Assembly: GCA_002189105.1 (NCBI GenBank)
Contig: NIOB01000007.1
Location: 62,001 to 126,000 of the forward strand
Source: Saccharibacillus soli
Lineage (GTDB): Bacteria > Bacillota > Bacilli > Paenibacillales > Paenibacillaceae
Reading direction: 5' to 3'
DNA length: 64,000 nucleotides
In this document: positions 25,561 to 33,166 of the stretch, piece by piece
How the letters are laid out: every line of letters starts with the position of its first letter
Position numbering within the stretch: the stretch's first letter is position 1
Made by a program: the position numbers and the translations under genes
The notes under the pieces: model-generated
Told to the model about the DNA's origin: nothing
What the model saw: the letters and a program-made list of their open reading frames with translations, nothing else
The model's database searches: none

Positions 25561-25968
25561 ATGAAAAAGACGATCATTGGCAGCGTGCTGACGCTGGCTG
25601 GAGCCTGGATCACGGGCTGCATCTTCGTGGCTGCCGTGTTATTTGTCCCCAACATGTCTACATGGAACGGTACACGGGTCTGGTATGCCATTTTTGGCGG
25701 AGGACCTTATGAAGCCGATCTCAAGCAGAGTATGGCGCTGGGGCTGCCCTTTGCGATTGGGGTGCTCTTGTTTGCCGCAGGCATCCTGATTCTGACCATC
25801 GAATATTTTCGTTCGGAACCGCAGCGCGAAGCGGCGCCTATCCCTGCCTCAACCCGCCCGCTTAACGGTGGAGGCGGAAGCGGAGCGCCCAAGCTGTCAG
25901 CTGTATCCGGCGAAGTCTACACAGACAGTGCTGAAGAGATTCCAACGATGAAGGAAGTCCGGTCTTAG
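25561..25968 (+). CDS. Small membrane protein, 135 aa
   Basis: Family not recognised. Two transmembrane segments (about 8-29 and 60-82) flank a short loop with Trp and Gly-Gly-Gly. A polar, Pro/Gly-rich cytoplasmic or external tail of about 50 residues follows. GGGAGGAGG precedes the ATG. It lies between the DinB-like and GNAT genes in the same direction with gaps of 62 and 35 bases, so co-transcription is possible. Confidence 0.72.
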   Translation: MKKTIIGSVLTLAGAWITGCIFVAAVLFVPNMSTWNGTRVWYAIFGGGPYEADLKQSMALGLPFAIGVLLFAAGILILTIEYFRSEPQREAAPIPASTRPLNGGGGSGAPKLSAVSGEVYTDSAEEIPTMKEVRS

Positions 25969-26003
25969 AGGCCGGGGAAGAGTGAAGGGAGTCTGGAATA
26001 CGA

Positions 26004-26441
26004 ATGATCGAGATTAGGAAGCTGCAAGTGAAAGATCTGCCGCAGCTGGCGGAATTATATGAAGAATTGGTTGGAGAGAAGTCTGACGCGGTGAAGATGC
26101 AGGGCACCTTTGCCCGGATTCAGGCAGACGAACATTACTATCTATTGGGAGCTTTTGAAGGTGAGATTCTGGCAGGCAGCGTGATGGGGATTCTCTGTCA
26201 TGATCTGATTGGGGAATGTCGTCCATTTATGGTGGTAGAGAATGTGATCGTGTCTGATCGTTTTCGAGGCAAAAAGGTAGGGCGGCTGCTGATGGAGGAT
26301 TTGGAGCTTCTCGCTGTGCAGCAGCGCTGTGGATACGCCATTCTGGTATCCAGCGGATTTCGCAGCGAAGCTCATGCGTTCTACGAATCGCTGGGTTATA
26401 CGGAAGACGTACGCGGATTTCGCCGCAGACTGGAACCGTAG
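26004..26441 (+). CDS. GNAT-family N-acetyltransferase
   Basis: A 145-aa GNAT. VENVIVSDRFRGKKVGRLLM (about 77-96) is the beta-4 and acetyl-CoA loop, and AHAFYESLGYTED is the C-terminal motif. GAAGGGAG lies about 13 bases before the ATG. It is convergent with the BKACE gene, with a shared hairpin at 26449-26493. Substrate unknown. Confidence 0.9.
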   Translation: MIEIRKLQVKDLPQLAELYEELVGEKSDAVKMQGTFARIQADEHYYLLGAFEGEILAGSVMGILCHDLIGECRPFMVVENVIVSDRFRGKKVGRLLMEDLELLAVQQRCGYAILVSSGFRSEAHAFYESLGYTEDVRGFRRRLEP

Positions 26442-26448
26442 AGATGTT

Positions 26449-26493
26449 CGGGTAGGGTATCATCGCCGGTTCTCTGGAGGACCGTCCTACCCG
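26449..26493. terminator. Hairpin between convergent genes
   Basis: CGGGTAGG (26449-26456) pairs with CCTACCCG (26486-26493). There is no T-run, so terminator strength is doubtful. Confidence 0.5.
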
Positions 26494-26508
26494 GCCTATC
26501 CGGGCACA

Positions 26509-27228
26509 TCAAAAACGCGATGCGATCACTTTGGCAGTCTGAATCAATTCGGCATTATCACGGGCGGGAACACCGGAGAGCAGAATACTGCCATCCTCGA
26601 AGCCGATCCGTCCATCAAGTCCCTGAAGCATGGCTTCGATATACATTGGCCACATCGTGAGTTCGCAGCCATGCAGCAGGATCGGCAGATGACACCCCGC
26701 ACGCTTGAGCACATTCCGAATACGCCGAACTTCCGCTGACTCACGTCCGGCATCCGGCTGTTCAATCCGAATCAAGACGCGCAGACAACGTTCGCAGCCA
26801 GGCATGGCGACGAAACGTTCAGCGTCTGCTTCATGATAAAGTCCGGCTTCCACGCCAATGCCTCGTGAGAGTGCGGCAGCGACCATCCATTCGGCGTCAG
26901 GCTCATGAATATTGACGGAGATGTAGTCGGGAAGCACCTGCCAGGAACGCAGATGCTGCATCCGGGCTGCACTGTCTGGAAGGATGGACCAGGAGGTCGA
27001 GATTCCTACGGGAGTACCTGGCAGTCGATCTCTAACGGCCAGCAGCGTACGTGCCACATCTTCGGCTTCCAGGCTTTCCACTCCGTCGTTATTACGTATG
27101 TGGATATGTAATTCGGCAGCTCCGGCGAGAACCGCCTTTTCAGCATCGGCAGCAATCTCGGCTGGGGTGCAGGGAATGGCGGGGTGGTCGTTACGGGTTC
27201 TGGAACCGTTCAGGCAGGCTTGGATCAT
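26509..27228 (-). CDS. BKACE-family (DUF849) beta-keto acid cleavage enzyme-like protein
   Basis: A TIM-barrel Zn enzyme of the 3-keto-5-aminohexanoate cleavage (Kce/BKACE) family, which condenses a beta-keto acid with acetyl-CoA. Signatures are the N-terminal ACLNGSRTR, Zn-binding HIHIR (His41, His43), GISTSW, and the C-terminal GFEDG. At 239 aa it is shorter than classic Kce (about 275), placing it in a compact subgroup. AAGGAGG precedes the ATG. No lysine-fermentation or CoA-transferase genes are nearby, so the substrate is unknown and it works outside the kam/kdd pathway. Confidence 0.85.
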   Translation of the reverse strand: MIQACLNGSRTRNDHPAIPCTPAEIAADAEKAVLAGAAELHIHIRNNDGVESLEAEDVARTLLAVRDRLPGTPVGISTSWSILPDSAARMQHLRSWQVLPDYISVNIHEPDAEWMVAAALSRGIGVEAGLYHEADAERFVAMPGCERCLRVLIRIEQPDAGRESAEVRRIRNVLKRAGCHLPILLHGCELTMWPMYIEAMLQGLDGRIGFEDGSILLSGVPARDNAELIQTAKVIASRF

Positions 27229-27432
27229 GATTGTCCTCCTTAAACAAGTGCGGAATGAAATCCAGTATACTTGGGTTATCGGAGTGCCTGTGTCTTTTTT
27301 TTAGAGGCTGGATATTTTTGGGTTTTTGAATTTTATCCATCTATTTCCATATCCGAAAAAAGTGAGATAGTCAAAAGGCCTTATTTTTCATCGTTTTTTG
27401 CCCAACTAAAGTCGTCTTTCGTGCCCGGTAGC

Positions 27433-27459
27433 TAATAAAAAAACACTTTTACCCGATAC
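27433..27459 (+). promoter_or_regulatory. Possible sigma-D-type promoter of the HD-GYP gene
   Basis: TAAT (27433-27436), 15 bases, then CCCGATAC (27452-27459) resemble the sigma-D consensus TAAA-N15-GCCGATAT (3/4 and 6/8). The 27229-27517 gap is otherwise A/T-rich with no gene visible. Confidence 0.35.
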
Positions 27460-27517
27460 TTTTAATAAGAACTTTGTCATTCTGAAACACCGCACGCATA
27501 TCCAGGAGGGTTGTCCA

Positions 27518-28552
27518 TTGCGAGTTCATATAACGGATGTTGAACATGGTGACATGCTGAAAGAGGACGCGTTCAGTCAGGTGGGTCTTCATATCTTACC
27601 TAAAGGAACGGTTATTCGCGGCGAAGAAACGGATTTGCTCAAGCGCCACAAAGTCGAGTATGTCGATATTGAATCCCGCGAAGAAGCGGAGGCTCCAGGG
27701 GCGGGGGTCCTCAGTGAAGCGATGCGCGGTCATATGGAGCTGGCCATTCGCGGCTATCAGTCCATCTTTCTCGAAGCCCTGACAAGCGGTAAATTCGACG
27801 AGGTGACGGTGGATCTTCAACTGGAGCCGCTGCTGCGTACGGTGGATGAACACCGTGACGTGGCTTCGCTGCTGCTCGTCCTGGAGCGCGAAGACGTCAG
27901 CTTGTACAACCATTCCATGCAGGTGGGGATGCTCTCTTATTATATTGCAACCTGGCTGGGTTATTCGCGCGAACAGTGTTATGCAATCAGCAAGGCGGGG
28001 TATCTGCACGACATCGGCAAAAGCAAGATCTCGCCGACCATTCGCAATCGCAGCGATTACCTGACCGAATACGACCAGCGTGAGCTGCGCAAACATGCGA
28101 AATTGGGATACGAGATTATTCGATCCTCGATGGACGATGAGACGACGGCGCTGGTCGCGCTTCAGCATCATGAGCGGGAGGACGGTTCGGGTTATCCGGA
28201 AGGCTTGACCAAGCCGGACATTCATCCCTATTCCCAGATCGTAGCGGTTGCCAATACATATCTGAAATTGTCCGAGAGCCGCCGGGGTGAAGCCAAGCGT
28301 CCTCTGCTGGACATCCTGCGTGAAGTGCATGAGCTGGGCTTTGGCAAACTGAATGAGAAGCCGGTTCAAGCGCTGGTTCAGCATCTGATGTCCAATCTGA
28401 TCGGCAAGAATGTCCGTCTCAACAGCGGTACGACGGGAACCATCATCTTGAATAATCCCTCGGATCTGTTTAAGCCTCTGGTGCGAGTAGGCGATCAATT
28501 CCACGACCTGTCGCGTGAACGACAGCTTGCGATTGAAGAGATTTTTGTGTAA
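27518..28552 (+). CDS. HD-GYP domain protein, probable cyclic-di-GMP phosphodiesterase
   Basis: A 344-aa soluble protein. An N-terminal region of about 110 residues lacks a recognised sensor. The HD-GYP domain follows, with His132, GYLHDIGKSKI (HD at 164-165), the second metal site HAKLGYEII, and the signature HHEREDGSGYPEGL (217-230). Intact motifs predict hydrolysis of c-di-GMP. The C-terminal ~65 residues (IGKNVRLNSGTTGTII, FKPLVRVG) form a small beta domain seen in many Paenibacillus HD-GYP proteins. The TTG start at 27518 follows AGGAGGG. It appears monocistronic; no GGDEF or EAL gene is in the window. Confidence 0.92.
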   Translation: MRVHITDVEHGDMLKEDAFSQVGLHILPKGTVIRGEETDLLKRHKVEYVDIESREEAEAPGAGVLSEAMRGHMELAIRGYQSIFLEALTSGKFDEVTVDLQLEPLLRTVDEHRDVASLLLVLEREDVSLYNHSMQVGMLSYYIATWLGYSREQCYAISKAGYLHDIGKSKISPTIRNRSDYLTEYDQRELRKHAKLGYEIIRSSMDDETTALVALQHHEREDGSGYPEGLTKPDIHPYSQIVAVANTYLKLSESRRGEAKRPLLDILREVHELGFGKLNEKPVQALVQHLMSNLIGKNVRLNSGTTGTIILNNPSDLFKPLVRVGDQFHDLSRERQLAIEEIFV

Positions 28553-28848
28553 AGAAGCATTTGCGTGTGACCCTTGTAGGGCTTTCCGGAATAACTCCGA
28601 GAAAGTCCTTTTGCCATTTGGATAAAAAAGAGGAGATGCCTGCTTGCAGCACGAAGTTAACACCCTTATGTTGATCCGTAATTCATGTCGGGAAGGGTGA
28701 AGAAGAGCAAGCCAGGTAGGAGCCAATTGAAGCAAAGAGAAGTTCATTTTCCTATCTTAAAAAATCTATACCTGAAAAATTCATGATAGAATATGGCGAT
28801 TGATTAAATCTGGAAAAAGGCCGACAATAAGGGTAAGGAAGCGGTTGT

Positions 28849-28908
28849 ATGGCATGCAGTTGGCCTATTGATGCCTATATCGGCGATGAAGACGACCATA
28901 AACTTTAA
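28849..28908 (+). CDS. Possible 19-aa peptide (leader-like)
   Basis: ATG 28849 follows AAGGAAG by about 7 bases and encodes MACSWPIDAYIGDEDDHKL, ending 78 bases before the phosphatase start. It could be a leader peptide or chance. The 28553-28986 gap holds nothing else I can support, apart from A/T-rich sequence around 28740-28810. Confidence 0.25.
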   Translation: MACSWPIDAYIGDEDDHKL

Positions 28909-28986
28909 ACTTTGCGTTTGTGCCCGATACATCCGCTCGATGTTCAAGTGAGGCACCTATTCAGCATATTGGGGGATGAAACGAAC

Positions 28987-29601
28987 ATGATCGAATTATT
29001 GGTCGTACGGCACGGAGAATCGCAGGCGGATCTGGAGGATCGTCACGAAGGACGGGCAGATTTTGAGTTGACTCCACTTGGCGAACGGCAGGCGGGGCTT
29101 GCCGCAGCCTGGATTGCGAAGCGGTACCGTCCGCATGAGATTATCGCCAGCCCGCTCAGACGCGCGGCGCGTACAGCAGAAGCGATTGCCCAGGAGTGCC
29201 GGCTTACGGTAGCTTATGATGCAGAATTAATGGAGTGGGATAATGGATTGCTTGCAGGGATGAAGCGTGAAGAAGCCCGCCTGCGGTATCCGCTGCCGAT
29301 CGGGGGAAGACAGCCTCATGATGTGTTCGCAGAGACTGAATCCGAGATTCAGTTTCGCGCCCGTGCAGAGGCCTTCCTATCCAGATTGCTGTTTGCCCAT
29401 CAGCATCAATCGGATCTGCATCGCATCTGTCTGGTTACACACGACGGCATGATTAACATGCTGTTTCATAGCCTGCTGAATCTCCCATTTCGCACGGAGA
29501 TGTCGCTGGCGACCGGTGATACCGGAATTCATCTGTTCCGAATCGATGGCTCTCGCAAACGCATCGTATTCATGAATGCACAGGAACACCTGCGGGGCTA
29601 A
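28987..29601 (+). CDS. Histidine phosphatase superfamily protein
   Basis: A 204-aa phosphoglycerate-mutase-like phosphatase. The catalytic motif VVRHGESQADLEDRHEG (about 6-22) has the nucleophilic histidine. PLRRAARTAEAIA gives the second phosphate arginine, MEWDNGLLAG the acid region and LVTHDGMINML the second histidine. It probably removes phosphate from a small molecule. GGGGGATG lies before ATG 28987; an upstream in-frame start at 28912 is possible. A strong terminator follows. Confidence 0.9.
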   Translation: MIELLVVRHGESQADLEDRHEGRADFELTPLGERQAGLAAAWIAKRYRPHEIIASPLRRAARTAEAIAQECRLTVAYDAELMEWDNGLLAGMKREEARLRYPLPIGGRQPHDVFAETESEIQFRARAEAFLSRLLFAHQHQSDLHRICLVTHDGMINMLFHSLLNLPFRTEMSLATGDTGIHLFRIDGSRKRIVFMNAQEHLRG

Positions 29602-29620
29602 GCGTGACTTGGCTGCCTCC

Positions 29621-29644
29621 AAACCGCCACCTGGCGGTTTTTTT
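29621..29644 (+). terminator. Rho-independent terminator
   Basis: AAACCGCC and GGCGGTTT form a tight hairpin ending in seven T (to 29644). Confidence 0.88.
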
Positions 29645-29756
29645 GTGCCTGAATGAGAGGAGCACAGAGAGAGGAAGTTGGATTGATCCATCTCTTTGCA
29701 ATTGTTGGCAGCTTACGCTACGATAAATATACTGATGCGTTAAAGGGGGAAAGGAT

Positions 29757-30536
29757 ATGCCCAAGGCGATTGAATTGAAAGGCGTCTCCTGGAGACGTGG
29801 AGAGAGTCTGATTCTGGAGGACATCAACTGGACGGTGGAAGAAGGGCAGCACTGGGCGATCCTGGGACTCAACGGTTCGGGCAAGAGCAGCATCCTGAAT
29901 ATCATCAGCGGTTATATGTGGCCGACGACAGGTGAAGTATCGGTGCTGGGACACAAGTTCGGTACGATTGATCTAAGGGAGCTGCGCAAGTCGATTGGCT
30001 GGGTCAGTTCATCTCTCCAGGAGAAGATTCGCCCGAATGAGCAGGCTCTGGAGATCGTAGTCAGCGGTCGGCACGCCTCGATTGGGCTGTACGCCGAGAT
30101 CGAGCAGGCCGATCGGGAGAAAGCGGAGACATTGATGAGCGATCTGGGCTGTGCCCATTTGATCGGACGCACTTATCAGACCTGCTCCCAAGGAGAGAAG
30201 CAGAAGCTGTTGATTGCCCGTGCGCTAATGGCTTCACCCAAGCTGCTGATCTTGGATGAGGCGAGTAATGGGTTGGACTTTATCTCGCGGGAAGCTCTGC
30301 TTCAGAGTATCGATGCGCTGGCTGCAAGGCCGGATGCCCCTACTCTGCTGCTGGTCACTCATCATACCGAAGAGATCTCGCCCGTCTTTTGCCATTCACT
30401 GCTTATTCGCCGAGGCCAAATCTTCGCCAGTGGAACGTCGAAAGATGTGCTGAATAATGAGGATCTAAGCGAGTTCTTCGAGATGCCCGTAGGCGTTGAA
30501 TGGCGCGCAGGACGCGCCTGGTTATCGGTTCGTTAA
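29757..30536 (+). CDS. Orphan ABC ATPase (YlmA/ModF-like)
   Basis: A 259-aa stand-alone ATP-binding protein similar to B. subtilis YlmA. Walker A is GLNGSGKSS (about 41-49) and Walker B is LLILDEASNGLD. The signature is the variant CSQGEKQKLL in place of LSGGQ, as in the YlmA/ModF group. The H-loop is VTHHTEEI. No permease gene is adjacent, so it may work with a distant partner or in a non-transport role. AAAGGGGGAAAGG precedes the ATG. The following small gene starts 118 bases on. Confidence 0.88.
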   Translation: MPKAIELKGVSWRRGESLILEDINWTVEEGQHWAILGLNGSGKSSILNIISGYMWPTTGEVSVLGHKFGTIDLRELRKSIGWVSSSLQEKIRPNEQALEIVVSGRHASIGLYAEIEQADREKAETLMSDLGCAHLIGRTYQTCSQGEKQKLLIARALMASPKLLILDEASNGLDFISREALLQSIDALAARPDAPTLLLVTHHTEEISPVFCHSLLIRRGQIFASGTSKDVLNNEDLSEFFEMPVGVEWRAGRAWLSVR

Positions 30537-30654
30537 GTATAGAAGATCAGGCCAAGCTGCGGCAATCATGTTTCCTTCTCAGTCATGCGGGTAATGATAC
30601 GTTGTCGAAAGATAAAGGGCATTTTTCATTCAACCTATTGAGGAGGAATTCATC

Positions 30655-30813
30655 ATGACAGACGCTAACCAAGATCCGAATCAGCAAAGTGCAGGCGAAG
30701 ATACACTGATGGAGAAGGACCGCAAGGAAAAGGGCGTAAACGTCGAGCCGCAAGCCGATGAGTGGACAGCCAAACCTTCCCCAAAAGCTTCGGGTGACGA
30801 AGAAGACAAGTAG
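30655..30813 (+). CDS. Small hydrophilic protein, 52 aa
   Basis: A short open frame with a very good ribosome site (GAGGAGG at 30640-30646, 8 bases before ATG). It encodes a highly charged, disordered peptide beginning MTDANQDPNQQSAGED and ending PKASGDEEDK. No hydrophobic segment or cysteine. Composition resembles small acidic Paenibacillus proteins of unknown role. It is followed by a terminator at 30886-30915, which supports a real short transcript. Confidence 0.65.
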   Translation: MTDANQDPNQQSAGEDTLMEKDRKEKGVNVEPQADEWTAKPSPKASGDEEDK

Positions 30814-30885
30814 GATCTCCTGCTGCCCAAGTCTCTCTACAAGAGCTCTTCGCAGGTTCTCGCGCATGAACAGAACGTCAAATAG

Positions 30886-30915
30886 ACCGATGCCCCTTAT
30901 GGGACATCGGTTTTT
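30886..30915. terminator. Terminator hairpin
   Basis: ACCGATG-C-CCC (from 30886) pairs with GGG-A-CATCGGT (to 30911), followed by TTTTT. It lies between the small gene and the convergent kinase gene. Confidence 0.8.
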
Positions 30916-30956
30916 CTGCGTTTGATGCCAAGAGCCGAACCGAATCCTGATCGAAT

Positions 30957-32276
30957 CTAATCGCCATATAGAGGCGCGGCGAGTTCGATCTGAACGAGGT
31001 AGCGTCCATCCAGCGTTTGAGCCGAGAACGTACCTCCATGAGCCTGAATGATTTTCTCACAGACTTTGCTGCCGATTCCGGTGCTGCCTGCGGAGTTGGC
31101 CTGAGGATCGATGGCGTTGGCAATCCGCAGGAGCAGTCGTCCGTTCGACCATGTGCATTGAATCTGTGCCGGAGTTGATCGATCCGCATATTTGAGCATG
31201 TTGGAGAACAGATTATCGAAGACCCGCTGCATCGACATCGCATGAACGTCGAGCGTGAACGACTGCTCACAGGGGATGAATTCGACAACCAACCCTTCGT
31301 CGAGCAGCAGCGGTGCGTGGGTGCCAATCAGCTGATCGAGCAGCGTCATGCCGTCATATTCTTCCCGCTCCAACAGCTCCTCCGAGCTGTGAGACAGCAG
31401 AAAATATTCAAACAATTGATCGGACAGATGCTTGATTCGGTACGCATTGTCCTTGCTGTTGGCTACATATTTGAACAGCTGTTCTTCCGTCTTGTATTTG
31501 CGATATTGAATAATATCCAGATAGCCGATCAAGGCGGTAAGGGGAGTTCTTAGATCATGGGACATGGCAGTGACCAATTCGTGATTGGCGCTGCGAGCCT
31601 CCTCCTCATTTTCCAGCCGTTCGATAAACGATTTCCGCATCTCATTGATGCTCTGCGCCAGGGAAGCCAGCTCATCCTTGCCCTTGATGGTGATCGGATA
31701 CTCCAGATTGCCCCCCTCCAGAATCTTGATCTCGTTCTCCAGCACCTCAATATAGGAAGTCTTCAGATTAATGACCAGCAGCATGAGCAGCAGGAACAAG
31801 GCGAATGCAATAGCGAGGCAGGCATAGGTTACCAGCGTATAGTACTGATACTCCGAGAAAGACTCCAGATAGATCTGGGCATTGGCATTGGCAAAAGAAA
31901 CCGTGGAGAGCGATTCCTCCGGGACAAAGGGCTGCGAATCCTTGCCTTCTGCCTCCGCATAATAACCGTCGGAAGAGTAGACCAACTTGCGATCCTTATA
32001 GATGTACAGCGCGACGTATTTCTTGTCTTCGACCCATTGCGTCAGACCCTGGGCGTCTGTGGTGCTTAACTGATGTTCCTTGACATATTTGGTGAACTGT
32101 TTGACCGTCTTGGCATTCTGATTCGCAATAAAGGAGGAGCGGTCAAAATAGCGATTGAGCAGATCGTTGCCGAACGTTTGCAGAGCAAAGAAGGAGCCGA
32201 CCGAGATCAGTGCTGCCAGCATCAGCGCAATCATCAGTTTGACCTTGAGCTTGAGGCGGAAAATCGGCTTAATCAA
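30957..32276 (-). CDS. Sensor histidine kinase (VanS-like)
   Basis: A 439-aa membrane kinase. TM1 (about 13-33) and TM2 (about 148-170) flank an extracytoplasmic sensor of about 115 residues. HAMP and HisKA follow with AMSHDLRTPLTALIGYL (phospho-His). The N-box is FSNMLKYA. The ATP lid is shortened: no classical DxGxG G1 motif, but NAIDPQANSAGSTGIGSKVCEKI, as in several VanS-like kinases with short lids. TTG at 32276 with AAAGGGG upstream is the start. It overlaps the response-regulator gene by 8 bases, so they form one operon, divergent from a MacAB-like export operon that they probably control. Confidence 0.92.
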   Translation of the reverse strand: MIKPIFRLKLKVKLMIALMLAALISVGSFFALQTFGNDLLNRYFDRSSFIANQNAKTVKQFTKYVKEHQLSTTDAQGLTQWVEDKKYVALYIYKDRKLVYSSDGYYAEAEGKDSQPFVPEESLSTVSFANANAQIYLESFSEYQYYTLVTYACLAIAFALFLLLMLLVINLKTSYIEVLENEIKILEGGNLEYPITIKGKDELASLAQSINEMRKSFIERLENEEEARSANHELVTAMSHDLRTPLTALIGYLDIIQYRKYKTEEQLFKYVANSKDNAYRIKHLSDQLFEYFLLSHSSEELLEREEYDGMTLLDQLIGTHAPLLLDEGLVVEFIPCEQSFTLDVHAMSMQRVFDNLFSNMLKYADRSTPAQIQCTWSNGRLLLRIANAIDPQANSAGSTGIGSKVCEKIIQAHGGTFSAQTLDGRYLVQIELAAPLYGD

Positions 32277-32979
32277 TGCGGTACCCCTTTCCCCAAACCG
32301 TCTTAATCAGCTTGGGTTCCTGCGGGTTTACTTCCGTCTTTTTTCTCAAATTACGAATATGCACCATCACCGTGTTATTGCAGCTGTAGAAATAAGGTTC
32401 TTCCCAGACGCTTTCGTACAGATTTTGAGCAGAGAAGATCTTCTTGCGATTTTGTGCCATCAGCAGCAGGATCTTGTATTCAATATCAGTCAGAATAATC
32501 GCCGTATCGTTCATCATCACCTCATGCGAATCGGTATGGATGCTGAGGTCGCCCAGTTGAATCAGCGCTAAAGGGGCATCTGCTTTTTCCTTTCCGCGAT
32601 AGACGTAATACCTGCGCAGCAGAGCCTTCACCCGGTACACCAACTCGGTGTAGGAGAAGGGTTTGGACATATAATCATCGCTTCCCGCCGAAAAAGCCAT
32701 AAATTTATCCGAATCCTGCGTTTTGGCGGTCAGAAACAGAATCGGTGCGCTGGTCTGCTGCCGAATATCCATGCAGGCTTTGAAGCCTGACTTGACCGGC
32801 ATCATGATGTCCAAAATGATAAGGTCAATGTGTTCGAGGTGTTCGGCCACCTGCTGCACGGCTTCTTCACCGTCCGCAGCTTCCAGCACCTGATAGTTTT
32901 CGCTTTCGAGCAGGATGCGGACAATCTCACGAATTTCCTCGTTATCGTCGGCAATTAAAATAGTTTTTGGATCGTTCAT
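32269..32979 (-). CDS. OmpR/PhoB-family response regulator
   Basis: A 236-aa regulator. The receiver domain has acidic IADDNEE, phospho-Asp in LIILDIMMP (about Asp55) and Lys in MSKPFS. A winged-helix C-terminal domain follows (LTDIEYKILLLMAQN, NTVMVHIRNLRKK, WGKGYRID). GGGGGAG precedes the ATG. It pairs with the overlapping kinase gene. The divergent intergenic region carries direct repeats TTTAAGAAT every 10 bases, a pattern typical of OmpR-family binding, ahead of the adaptor gene. Confidence 0.93.
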   Translation of the reverse strand: MNDPKTILIADDNEEIREIVRILLESENYQVLEAADGEEAVQQVAEHLEHIDLIILDIMMPVKSGFKACMDIRQQTSAPILFLTAKTQDSDKFMAFSAGSDDYMSKPFSYTELVYRVKALLRRYYVYRGKEKADAPLALIQLGDLSIHTDSHEVMMNDTAIILTDIEYKILLLMAQNRKKIFSAQNLYESVWEEPYFYSCNNTVMVHIRNLRKKTEVNPQEPKLIKTVWGKGYRID

Positions 32980-33066
32980 TAGGCTCCCCCATCGGCGGAA
33001 GTAAATTCACTTGCGATTCCCCTCGCCACTCATTTTACCTTGTTTTGGGTAGACTGCTCATCACCG

Positions 33067-33085
33067 TTTAAGAATTTTTAAGAAT
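33067..33085. promoter_or_regulatory. Direct repeats, probable response-regulator site
   Basis: TTTAAGAAT occurs at 33067-33075 and 33077-33085 (10-base period). A weaker TTAAGAtT copy lies at 33101-33108. OmpR-family regulators bind direct repeats with 10-11 base spacing. It lies 82 bases before the adaptor start, between it and the regulator gene. Confidence 0.55.
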
Positions 33086-33166
33086 TGATGCAGGAGAGGA
33101 TTAAGATTCTTGCGCTATTTTTCGGAGATGAATGTGATTCCCGATGAGAGAGGATAAGGCAGCGGA

